A stretch of DNA of 11,724 nucleotides from an uncultured Rubellimicrobium sp. Its GTDB lineage: Bacteria; Pseudomonadota; Alphaproteobacteria; Rhodobacterales; Rhodobacteraceae. How positions within the stretch are numbered: position 1 is the first letter of the stretch; each line of letters opens with the position of its first letter. Both the position numbers and the translations under genes were made by a program. The notes under the pieces were generated by a model. It did no database searches and was not told the DNA's origin. It saw only the letters and a list, made by a program, of their open reading frames with translations. The stretch is from assembly GCA_902805995.1 (NCBI GenBank), contig CADCUU010000406.1, positions 1 through 11,724 on the forward strand, read 5' to 3'. Positions 1-6,817 of the stretch are shown here, one piece after another.

Positions 1-479
1 CGCGCGCCGGCGGATGTCCAGTGGTGGTCGGTGGGGATGAAGGCCAGCTCCCCCTCCGGCAGGGCGAGGAGCGGCGACAGGGCGTCCACGGTCAGGACGC
101 CGGCCGCCCGGAGGCGTTCCAGCATGCCCATGTAGCCCTGCGCGGCGATTTCGTGGTCGTAGCCGAAGGCGACGGCTTCCTCGGGCAGGTTGTCGGGCAT
201 CGCCAAGGCCTTCGTCGGCAGCGGCACGTAGATCAGCGTCACCCCCCGCGCGGCCAGCGCCTCGGAGAGTTGCCGCATCAGGTCGAGGCTGACGTCCGAC
301 AAGGGATGGTGCATCCGAAGGTCGACGGTCAGGCGAAAGAAGACCCCGTCCCGTCCCTCGACGTAAGGCACGGGCGTGACCTCGGACAGGCGGGCGCAGC
401 CATAGGCCGACTGCTCCTGCGCGAGGACCGGGGCGGCGGACAGTGCAAGGAGCGCGCAAAGCGTCGTGCGGCGGATCAT
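1..479 (-). CDS. algX: AlgX-like SGNH-fold alginate acetyltransferase, 3' end cut by window edge
   Basis: Only the first 159 codons are in the window; the reading frame is open to the left edge, so the C-terminal half (catalytic Ser and any carbohydrate-binding module) is not visible. Residues 1-20 form a signal peptide (RR, hydrophobic stretch, cleavage near VLA-Q), so the product is periplasmic. Residues 41-48 (EGRDGVFF) match the 'G-DGWLF' block near the start of AlgJ/AlgX SGNH domains. TDHHWTSAGA (150-159) is the AlgX/AlgJ Asp-x-His block, with D151 and H153 corresponding to the catalytic Asp/His of AlgX. In known systems AlgX puts acetyl groups onto mannuronate in the periplasm and binds AlgK. 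The ATG at 479 overlaps the stop of the AlgK-like gene (ATGA), so translation is coupled. This could be a second AlgJ-type protein, but the cleavable signal peptide and the AlgK-like neighbour favour AlgX. Confidence 0.8.
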   Translation of the reverse strand, partial: MIRRTTLCALLALSAAPVLAQEQSAYGCARLSEVTPVPYVEGRDGVFFRLTVDLRMHHPLSDVSLDLMRQLSEALAARGVTLIYVPLPTKALAMPDNLPEEAVAFGYDHEIAAQGYMGMLERLRAAGVLTVDALSPLLALPEGELAFIPTDHHWTSAGA

Positions 480-1303
480 GGGGCGGCCTCCTCGGGCACG
501 TCAGGGGTCGCGGGGGCGGTGGCGGCGGCGCGGGCCACGGGGCGGATCTGGACGGCCCCGGCATCGACCATGCGACGCAGGTTTGCCCCGGTGGTGCGCA
601 GGCCGAAATCCTCGGCCTCGGCCACGATGTCGAGGAGCCGGTCGATCTGGTCGCGGTCCATCGCCACGGGCGCGGAGCCCGACATGGTTTCGAGGACCAG
701 CGCCATGGCGGCGTCGGCGTCACCGGCCTCAGCGAGGTCGAGCTGGAATTCGAGAGCGCGTTCGGGCTGACGGCCGAAGGGCTGGCCGGTCTGGTAGAAC
801 CTGGTCAGGGACTCTTTGGCCTTGGCGTCCCCGGCGACGGCCATGGCGCGAAGGGCGTTCTCGATATGCTCCAGCCGGCGGGGGCTGAACTCCACGTCGC
901 GCCGGTCCAGGATGCGGACCAGCGGGCCCACGGCGTAGTCGCGGTTCGTGTAGGCCGCCGTGGCGTAGTAGAAGGCCGCGTCGCCGAGAAGCGAGGGGTC
1001 GTTCCGCGCCTCGATGCGCTGCGCGAAGCGGAAGGCCGCGAGCCCGTCGCCGTTGTCCGCGAGGTCCCGCATCGTGTCCCAGGAGATCTGTTCCCCCGCC
1101 AGCATCCGCCGGCGCGCCTGCTGAAGCTCCAGGGTCGGCAGGTCCTGCGTCCGGGTCACGCGCTCGTCGAAGACGGGGACCAGCGCCGCTGGCCCGTCCG
1201 CCACCGGCAGGGCCATCGGCGCGAGGATCGCGGCCGGTGCGCCCCCGGAGCCGAGCAGCAGGACAGCGAGGGCCGGCAGGACGATGTAGCGGGATCGGAA
1301 CAT
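476..1303 (-). CDS. AlgK-like periplasmic Sel1/TPR-type scaffold protein (short)
   Basis: 275 aa. An N-terminal hydrophobic stretch (about residues 7-25, ending APAA) looks like a cleavable signal peptide. There is no cysteine near the cleavage site, so no lipobox is visible. The rest is mostly helical with Sel1/TPR-like signatures: small-residue blocks such as NGDGLAAF (84-91), AVAGDAKAKESL (155-166) and AEAGDADAAMAL (191-202), with a helix pair between the last two. The C-terminal 20 residues are Ala/Pro-rich and probably unstructured. AlgK in Pseudomonas is a longer (about 475 aa) outer-membrane lipoprotein of such repeats that helps AlgE and binds AlgX. Position between algJ and algX and the repeat type suggest the same scaffold role, but sequence identity to AlgK cannot be asserted. 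The ATG shares one base with the algJ stop (TGATG), and the stop overlaps the algX start. Confidence 0.6.
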   Translation of the reverse strand: MFRSRYIVLPALAVLLLGSGGAPAAILAPMALPVADGPAALVPVFDERVTRTQDLPTLELQQARRRMLAGEQISWDTMRDLADNGDGLAAFRFAQRIEARNDPSLLGDAAFYYATAAYTNRDYAVGPLVRILDRRDVEFSPRRLEHIENALRAMAVAGDAKAKESLTRFYQTGQPFGRQPERALEFQLDLAEAGDADAAMALVLETMSGSAPVAMDRDQIDRLLDIVAEAEDFGLRTTGANLRRMVDAGAVQIRPVARAAATAPATPDVPEEAAP

Positions 1304-2406
1304 CAGAGGCTTCCTTCCAGGGCGGGGCCCGTGTCGGCTAGCTGCTCCTCGGGCCAGATGGACGGGTCGCCGAGGTAGCGCACGGGGAACTCCCAGATCA
1401 CGAACTCGGGCGGGGTCGGGGCGAGCGCGGGATCCTCCAGCAGTGCGCGGAGGGGACGGACGGGCCCCTGCCCCGACTGCGCGAGGTTCAAGACGTCGCG
1501 GCCGAGCGCGAGCGAAAGGGCCGAGGCGAAGCTCCAGCGCGCGTCGGCGCTGTAGCTCGTCCCCACGAGGAGAGTCGTGATCGCGGGCGCCTCGGTCGCG
1601 AAGATGCCGCCCGTCGCGCCGCCCGCGGCCTCGGCCACGAAGGGCGTGATCTTCTGGGGGCCGAGCCCCAGGGTGGGCGCAAGGCTGGCCGAGGTCACGA
1701 AGGAGACGAGGTCGCCCTCGATATCCTCGGGATCGGAGGGGCGCCGCACGAACTCGTCGGTGCCCGGGGTCACGAGGCCCGAGGCGGCGATCGTCCCGGC
1801 AACGGCCGAGGCCCCTTCGGGCGTCCAGTGGGTGTCGCGGGCCAGGAAGGCCTGCCCCTCGCTCGCTACGTCGAGGAGCGCGGGCCGCACGTCCACCGCG
1901 CCGATCCCGGCCTCGGCCAGGGCGGCGAGGAACCGGCTGTGCTGCTCCTCCATCACCTCGGCCATCCAGGCGTCGGGGGCGAGGTCGCGCTCGATGTCGA
2001 CCTTGGCGGGCAGCGGCACGACCACCAGCCGGGCGCCGCTTTCCGCAAGGTGCGCCTGGGCGGCGACGGCTTCCTCGACGGCGCGGGCGATCTGTGCGTC
2101 ATCGGCGACGAGTTGCTCCTCGTCGGTGAAGAGCCAGCCGTCCTCGCCCACGACCACGCCTTTGCGACCTTCGGAGGCCAGAAGGTAGCGCGCGGCCCCC
2201 ACCCAGGCTACGGAGGGCTCGCGGTGGGGCATGGACCGGGCGTACTGGTCGGCGAGGCTGGCCGACACCTCGCCCCGGATGATCGAGCCTTCGGCCTTGG
2301 CCACGGCCACGCGCTCGCCGGTGATGATCTCGTAGTTCACGAAGGCTCCGTAGCCGAAGAAGGCGACGGGGAGGATCAGCCGAGACATCGAGAGAAGACG
2401 CTGCAT
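1303..2406 (-). CDS. algJ: AlgJ-type SGNH alginate O-acetyltransferase
   Basis: 367 aa. It starts with one hydrophobic segment (about 9-23), a signal anchor facing the periplasm. Family blocks are all present: GEDGWLFTDEE (87-97), the Asp-x-His block RDTHWTPEGA (190-199, D191 and H193) and VGTSYSADARW (281-291), where S284 is the expected nucleophile; the C-terminus has the family-like WEFPVRYL (338-345). These correspond to the D/H/S triad shown for AlgJ and AlgX. The role is transfer of acetyl groups, delivered by AlgI, toward O-2/O-3 of mannuronate. The start at 2406 is preferred over Met7 because an AAGGA ribosome site lies 7 nt upstream. The gene begins 11 bp after algI, and its stop overlaps the next start (TGATG). 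Length is close to that of Pseudomonas AlgJ (about 390 aa). Whether it transfers to polymer directly or via AlgX cannot be told here. Confidence 0.88.
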   Translation of the reverse strand: MQRLLSMSRLILPVAFFGYGAFVNYEIITGERVAVAKAEGSIIRGEVSASLADQYARSMPHREPSVAWVGAARYLLASEGRKGVVVGEDGWLFTDEEQLVADDAQIARAVEEAVAAQAHLAESGARLVVVPLPAKVDIERDLAPDAWMAEVMEEQHSRFLAALAEAGIGAVDVRPALLDVASEGQAFLARDTHWTPEGASAVAGTIAASGLVTPGTDEFVRRPSDPEDIEGDLVSFVTSASLAPTLGLGPQKITPFVAEAAGGATGGIFATEAPAITTLLVGTSYSADARWSFASALSLALGRDVLNLAQSGQGPVRPLRALLEDPALAPTPPEFVIWEFPVRYLGDPSIWPEEQLADTGPALEGSL

Positions 2407-2417
2407 GATCTGATCCT

Positions 2418-3833
2418 TCAGAACTGGAAGTAGAGGAAGGGCGAGAAGCTCTGCTCGGCGAGCTTCATGATCGCGAGGGTCGCGAGGCCCGTGACGAGAA
2501 GCGTGGGCACCAGCGTGTTCGTGGCGACCATGACGCCGCCCGGCTGGGGCATGAGCTGCTCCCGGGCGATCTGGCCGAGATAGGGCTCAAGCGCGGCGAT
2601 CCCAATGCAGAGAGCCAGGGCGGCGAGGGCCTCGCTCTGGATCGACAGGATCACGCTGGGCGGCAGGCCGAAGCCGTTCAGGCCGAACATGCCCGCGTAG
2701 ATGTCCATGGCGTTGTCCACGGTCGCGGCGCGGAACAGCACCCAGCCCAGCAGGACGACGAACAGAGTCCGGATCAGCGCGGCGGTGCCGGTGGCCTTGG
2801 CTAGGCCGGTGTAGCGTTCCACCACGAGCCAGCCGCCGTGCCAGAAGCCCCAGAGCACGAAGGTCCAGGCCGCGCCGTGCCACAGGCCGCCCAGGGCCAT
2901 CACGGTGAACAGGTTCACATAGGTCCGCACCGGGCCGCGACGGTTCCCGCCCAGCGGGATGTAGAGGTAGTCGCGCAGCCAGGTGGACAGGCTGATGTGC
3001 CAGCGGTTCCAGAACTCGGTGATGGAGCGGGAGTGGTAGGGGAAGGCGAAGTTACGGATGAGGCGGAAGCCGATCATCATGCCCAGGCCCACCGCCATGT
3101 CGGAGTAGCCCGAGAAGTCGAAGTAGAGCTGCATCATGTAGGCCACGGCCCCCGCCCAGGCGAGCAGGAAGGTCGGGTCCGGCGTGGCGTAGGCGAGGTC
3201 CGCGAGAGGGGCCACCATGTCGGCCAGCAGCACCTTCTTGGCGAGCCCGATGAAGAACAGCATCAGGCCGCCCAGGAACATGTCCAGGGAATGGGTCCGG
3301 TGCTTGAACTGGTGGGCGAGGTCCTTGAACCGCAGGATCGGTCCGGCCACGAGCTGGGGGAACAGCACGATGAAGGCCGCGAAGTTCACGAGGCCCACGT
3401 CCTCCTCCACGTCGCCCCGGTACATGTCCACGAGATAGCTGATGCAGTGGAAGACGTAGAACGACACCCCGATCGGCAGCAGCAGCCGCCAGTGGATGCC
3501 CATCTCCTCGGGCGTGGTGCCGAACAGCATGGCGACGCTGTCCATGAAGAAGTTGAGGTACTTGAACACGCCCAGCACCGACAGGCAGCCGACGACGCCG
3601 ATGGTGATCCACATCTTCCGCCGCGCGGGGTCGCCCATCATCAGCCGCCCGAACAGGTAGGTCCACAGGGTGGTGAGGATGAGGAGGCCCAGGAAGTCCA
3701 GGCGCCACCAGCCGTAGAAGGCATAGGAGCCCAGCAGGATGACGATGTTCCGCCACCTCATGGGGGTGAGATAGTAGACGATCAGGAACGATGGCAAAAA
3801 GCCGAACAGGAACACTTCCGAGGAAAACACCAT
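2418..3833 (-). CDS. algI: AlgI, MBOAT-family acetyl carrier for alginate O-acetylation
   Basis: 471 aa, polytopic inner-membrane protein of the MBOAT superfamily. The start MVFSSEVFLFGFLPSF is typical of AlgI. Key blocks in order: RYLVD-like region ISYLVDMYRGD (131-141), FPQLVAGPILRF (158-169), YFDFSGYSDMAVGL (237-250), FWNRWHISLSTWLRDYLYIP (274-293) and GGLWHGAAWTFVLWGFWHG (315-333). H319 in the last block matches the essential MBOAT histidine. Known role: it moves acetyl groups across the inner membrane to AlgJ/AlgX. An in-frame upstream Met at 3857 exists, but the family start, and the TGATG overlap with the algG-like stop, support 3833. GGAGG lies about 10 nt upstream. Somewhat shorter than Pseudomonas AlgI (520 aa). 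AlgI-like proteins also serve other acetylation systems; neighbouring algD, alg8 and algJ settle the assignment. Confidence 0.93.
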   Translation of the reverse strand: MVFSSEVFLFGFLPSFLIVYYLTPMRWRNIVILLGSYAFYGWWRLDFLGLLILTTLWTYLFGRLMMGDPARRKMWITIGVVGCLSVLGVFKYLNFFMDSVAMLFGTTPEEMGIHWRLLLPIGVSFYVFHCISYLVDMYRGDVEEDVGLVNFAAFIVLFPQLVAGPILRFKDLAHQFKHRTHSLDMFLGGLMLFFIGLAKKVLLADMVAPLADLAYATPDPTFLLAWAGAVAYMMQLYFDFSGYSDMAVGLGMMIGFRLIRNFAFPYHSRSITEFWNRWHISLSTWLRDYLYIPLGGNRRGPVRTYVNLFTVMALGGLWHGAAWTFVLWGFWHGGWLVVERYTGLAKATGTAALIRTLFVVLLGWVLFRAATVDNAMDIYAGMFGLNGFGLPPSVILSIQSEALAALALCIGIAALEPYLGQIAREQLMPQPGGVMVATNTLVPTLLVTGLATLAIMKLAEQSFSPFLYFQF

Positions 3834-5338
3834 CAGGAGCCGGCCTCCACCCGGCATTGCTCGAAGGCCGCGTCGGCGGCGTTGGGGGGAAGCGGCTGGG
3901 ACAGCTCCGCTCGGACATCGTGGAAGGCGAGAGTCGGGCGCAGGCCGCCGCGGCTTTCGCGAAGGAACAGGGGCGTGTGCTGGGCGAGGTCGCCGGCCAG
4001 GTGGCGCGGCATCTGGTCCGTGAGGTCGTTGTCCGACAGCATCAGGGACCCGATGGTCGCCGTGCGCACGCCGCTCCGGTTGTCGGCGAACAGGTTGCCC
4101 GCGACGAGGATCTCGGCCTCGGGCAGAGACTGGGACAGGGACAGGCCCGCGCCGCCGTTATCGAGGATGGCGTTGCCCGCCACCATCGCGGCCCCGATGG
4201 TCCGTGCGCTGATGCCGTCGCCGCCGTTCCCCTGGATCAGGTTGCCGGCGACGCGAAGGCAGCGCGCGCCTTCCTCGGCCACCACGGCGCGGCCGGCGAA
4301 GCCCGCCAGCACGTTGCCGCGCAGATCCACGGCCGAGGCGCCCCCGGCGATGCGCAGGCCCGCATGGTGGCCGTCCGTCAGCACGTTGTCGAAGATGCGC
4401 AGGTCTGTGGCCGGTCCGTCGACGCGGATCGCGAAGGGGCCCTCGGGCTCCACGATGTGGTTGCCCGAGATGACCACGCGGTCGCTGTCGTCGGACCAGA
4501 TCGCCACGCCACGGGGGCGGTCGAACTGGTTGTCCAGCACCAAGGCACCGTTGCTGTCGATCACCGACAGCCCATGCACGTCGAGGAAGCGGCTGTTGCG
4601 GACCACCGACGGCGCACCGGCGGCGAAAAGGCTCCCCGACGACATCGCAAGCCCGCTCGCGACCGGCGCCATGTTCGACCCCAGCCCGGAGAAGACGCCA
4701 TGCGCGACCTCGAGGGTCCCGGTGCCAAGGCTCGCCACGAAGGGCCGGAACGGGTCCTCTGCCTCGGGCGGCGGGGCATCGGCGCGGATCGTGGCGCCCG
4801 AGATCGACAGGTGCCCGAAGTTCAAAAGGAATGCCCCGCCTTGGGCGTCGAGTTCCAGCCGGTCGCCCGGCTCCAGGTAGAGCGCCGCGCCCTGCACGAT
4901 CACGAGGGGGCGCGAGACGATGTAGCCGTCGCCGTCCTGCTGGACGACGGGCTCCAGGTCGGTGCCGCGCGTGGCCCTGTAGATCTGGCCGAGCGTGGCC
5001 CGGCCGGCGCGCAGGTAGATGGCGCCGGGTCCCTCGGCGGGCTGCGCGCTCGCGATGTCGGCCTGACCGGCAGATCCCGCCGCCATTGCCATCTGCGTCA
5101 GCGCAAGCCGGACATCCGATCCCACGACCTGCGGCGCGACGTCGATGGAGACAGGGTCCACCCCGTCGGCCAAGGTCAGCCCGGAGACCTGCGTCTCGGC
5201 CACGGCGGAGGCCCCGATCTCCGCCAGGACGCGGTCACGTTCCGCAAGCCATTGGGCCGTGTCGTCCTGGGCCAGCCCCGGTCCCGCAAGGAACCACAGC
5301 GGCAGGGCGATCGCCAGAAGGGGCAATTTGTCAGGCAA
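3833..5338 (-). CDS. algG: AlgG-like right-handed beta-helix protein, DPHD epimerase motif not conserved
   Basis: 501 aa with an N-terminal signal peptide (about 1-23, ending GLA-Q), so periplasmic. An AlgG-like N-terminal half includes AIYLRAGRATLGQIYR (106-121), RPLVIVQGAALYLEP (143-157), GAFLLNFGHLSISGATI (168-184) and FRPFVASLGTGTLEVAHG (197-214). From about 245 to 440 there are regular parallel beta-helix coils, each ending in a GN/DN step (269-270, 292-293, 317-318, 341-342, 365-366, 388-389, 414-415, 436-437). This is the CASH/AlgG architecture; AlgG is mannuronan C5-epimerase and also a structural part of the periplasmic complex. The catalytic DPHD motif is not found anywhere: the coil-aligned position reads IWSD (280-283), and the coil carrying the essential Arg has Gly. 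The nearest look-alike is DVHG at 253-256. It may therefore be inactive or act differently. The start is a TTG overlapping the algA stop by 8 nt. Confidence 0.78.
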   Translation of the reverse strand: MPDKLPLLAIALPLWFLAGPGLAQDDTAQWLAERDRVLAEIGASAVAETQVSGLTLADGVDPVSIDVAPQVVGSDVRLALTQMAMAAGSAGQADIASAQPAEGPGAIYLRAGRATLGQIYRATRGTDLEPVVQQDGDGYIVSRPLVIVQGAALYLEPGDRLELDAQGGAFLLNFGHLSISGATIRADAPPPEAEDPFRPFVASLGTGTLEVAHGVFSGLGSNMAPVASGLAMSSGSLFAAGAPSVVRNSRFLDVHGLSVIDSNGALVLDNQFDRPRGVAIWSDDSDRVVISGNHIVEPEGPFAIRVDGPATDLRIFDNVLTDGHHAGLRIAGGASAVDLRGNVLAGFAGRAVVAEEGARCLRVAGNLIQGNGGDGISARTIGAAMVAGNAILDNGGAGLSLSQSLPEAEILVAGNLFADNRSGVRTATIGSLMLSDNDLTDQMPRHLAGDLAQHTPLFLRESRGGLRPTLAFHDVRAELSQPLPPNAADAAFEQCRVEAGS

Positions 5339-6776
5339 CGAAGCGCCTCTGGCTGGAGGTGAGGGGATCGACGAGGTCGGAGATGACCGAGCCGTCGGGG
5401 GAAAGAACGGTCGCGGGAGAGGAGGCCTGGATGTCGACCGACACGAGGCTCAGGACATCGCTGCCGCCGTTCGCGATGGTCGCCGTTTCGCCGGGGCGGA
5501 CGAAGAAGATTTCCCCCGCCTTGGCGCGCACAAGCTCGCCCGCGATCTTGAGCACCGCGAGGCCCGCGGCGATGGTCACGACCGACCCTGCCCCGCCGGT
5601 GCCGGTGACACGGCCGACCTCGCCCACCGCGACGGCGACTTGGGTGATGCCCGCAGCAACCGCAGGAACCGGCGGCTCGGAGATCTCGATCCGCAGATGC
5701 GTGTCGACCTCGCTCCGGCCCATCTTCTTGAGCTGGGACACCGCCTCCTTCACGAGCTGCGCGTTGGCGTGGTTGGTCACGAGGAGCGCGTCGGGCGTGT
5801 CGACGACGATCACGTCCTCCATGCCGACCACCGCGATGAGCTTGCCGCAGCCGCGCACCAGGGAGTTGCGCGTGTTGATGGCGAGGACCTCTGGCCCCAG
5901 TGCGTTGCCCGACGCGTTCTTGGTGGCGATTCCATGCATCGCGGGCCAGGCGCCCACGTCGGACCAGGCCACGTCCGTCGGCGCCAGCGCCACGCGGGGG
6001 GACCGCTCGAAGATCGCGCGCTCCGTCGGCTCGTCGAGAGCCGTGGAGAAGGGCTGCGCCGCCAGGATCACCGTGTTGCCCGAGGTCGTGCCTTCGGCGA
6101 AGGCGCGGCGGACGGCGTCCAGCGTGGCGGGCTCCAGCCGGGCGAACTCCTCGACGATGACGTCGGCGCGCACCACGGCGATCCCGGCCGCCCAGTAGGA
6201 GTCACCGGCCGCGACGAGTTGCTGCGCGATCTCGAGGGCGGGCTTCTCGACGAACGCCTTCACGGCGTGAAGGCCCGGGCGGCCCGGAATGGCTCCCCCG
6301 TCGGTGATGTAGCCAAAACCCGTCTCGGCGTAGCGCGGCACGACGCCGATGGTGACGATCCGCCCGTCCTCCCGCGCAGCGGGGGCCGCGAGCGCCACGG
6401 TGGCGTTGAGATCGCCGTTCACCACATGGTCGGACGGCAGGATCAGCATGACCGCGTCGGGATCGTCCTTGAGCAGCCGCAGCGCCGCGGCCAGGACCGC
6501 GGGGCCGGTGTTGCGGCCCACGGGCTCGCCCAGGATGATCGGCCGGCAGCCGATCTCCCACATCTGCGAGGCGATCATCTCGACCTGGGAAGCGTTGGCC
6601 ACCACCACCGGCTGGTGGAACATCGGACCCTGGTGCCGCAGCGCCGTGGCCTGCAGGAAGGTCAGACCATCGGCCCCGTCGATCGGCTGGAACTGCTTGG
6701 GCTGCTGCACGCGCGACAGGGGCCAGAGGCGTGACCCCATGCCTCCGGACAGGATCACGGGATGGATGGGCTGCAT
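5331..6776 (-). CDS. algA: Mannose-1-phosphate guanylyltransferase (AlgA type) with degenerate C-terminal cupin
   Basis: 481 aa, the same length as Pseudomonas AlgA. The nucleotidyltransferase domain is intact: GGMGSRLWPLSRVQQPKQF (11-29) with the pyrophosphorylase signature, EPVGRNTGPAV (84-94), LPSDHVV (113-119), GYITDG (155-160), FVEKP (175-179) and WSDVGAW (271-277). It should make GDP-mannose from mannose-1-P and GTP in the cytoplasm, upstream of AlgD. In bifunctional family members the C-terminal cupin (phosphomannose isomerase) has a YRPWG block and a QxHxHRxE metal motif. Here residues 360-450 keep a beta-rich, cupin-like pattern (AGEIFFVRPGETATIANGG, 420-438) but show neither motif. 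The start at 6776 is chosen because AAGGAG lies 9 nt upstream and the protein then begins like the family; an upstream in-frame Met at 6842 would add 22 unlike residues overlapping alg44. Confidence 0.9.
   Translation of the reverse strand: MQPIHPVILSGGMGSRLWPLSRVQQPKQFQPIDGADGLTFLQATALRHQGPMFHQPVVVANASQVEMIASQMWEIGCRPIILGEPVGRNTGPAVLAAALRLLKDDPDAVMLILPSDHVVNGDLNATVALAAPAAREDGRIVTIGVVPRYAETGFGYITDGGAIPGRPGLHAVKAFVEKPALEIAQQLVAAGDSYWAAGIAVVRADVIVEEFARLEPATLDAVRRAFAEGTTSGNTVILAAQPFSTALDEPTERAIFERSPRVALAPTDVAWSDVGAWPAMHGIATKNASGNALGPEVLAINTRNSLVRGCGKLIAVVGMEDVIVVDTPDALLVTNHANAQLVKEAVSQLKKMGRSEVDTHLRIEISEPPVPAVAAGITQVAVAVGEVGRVTGTGGAGSVVTIAAGLAVLKIAGELVRAKAGEIFFVRPGETATIANGGSDVLSLVSVDIQASSPATVLSPDGSVISDLVDPLTSSQRRFVA
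5346..5350 (-). promoter_or_regulatory. Weak ribosome binding site of the algG-like gene (TTG start)
   Basis: AGAGG lies 7 nt upstream of the TTG at 5338, inside the last codons of algA. Supports the TTG start, which gives a complete signal peptide with Lys4 ahead of the hydrophobic core. The next possible start (TTG, codon 5) would lack that positive charge. Confidence 0.45.
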
Positions 6777-6785
6777 TGCGGCTGT

Positions 6786-6791
6786 CTCCTT
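6786..6791 (-). promoter_or_regulatory. Ribosome binding site of algA
   Basis: AAGGAG on the minus strand, 9 nt upstream of the ATG at 6776. It is the strongest Shine-Dalgarno sequence in the operon. It lies in the 41-bp gap between alg44 and algA and decides the algA start against the upstream in-frame Met. Confidence 0.75.
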
Positions 6792-6817
6792 CGAGGAACT
6801 GGCCAAAGACGGATGGG

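Noticed and set aside
2838..5362. Long plus-strand frames (680 and 523 codons) antisense to algI and the algG-like gene
   Set aside because: Shadows of the real genes; composition is Arg/His/Gln/Gly-rich without family motifs or signal sequences.
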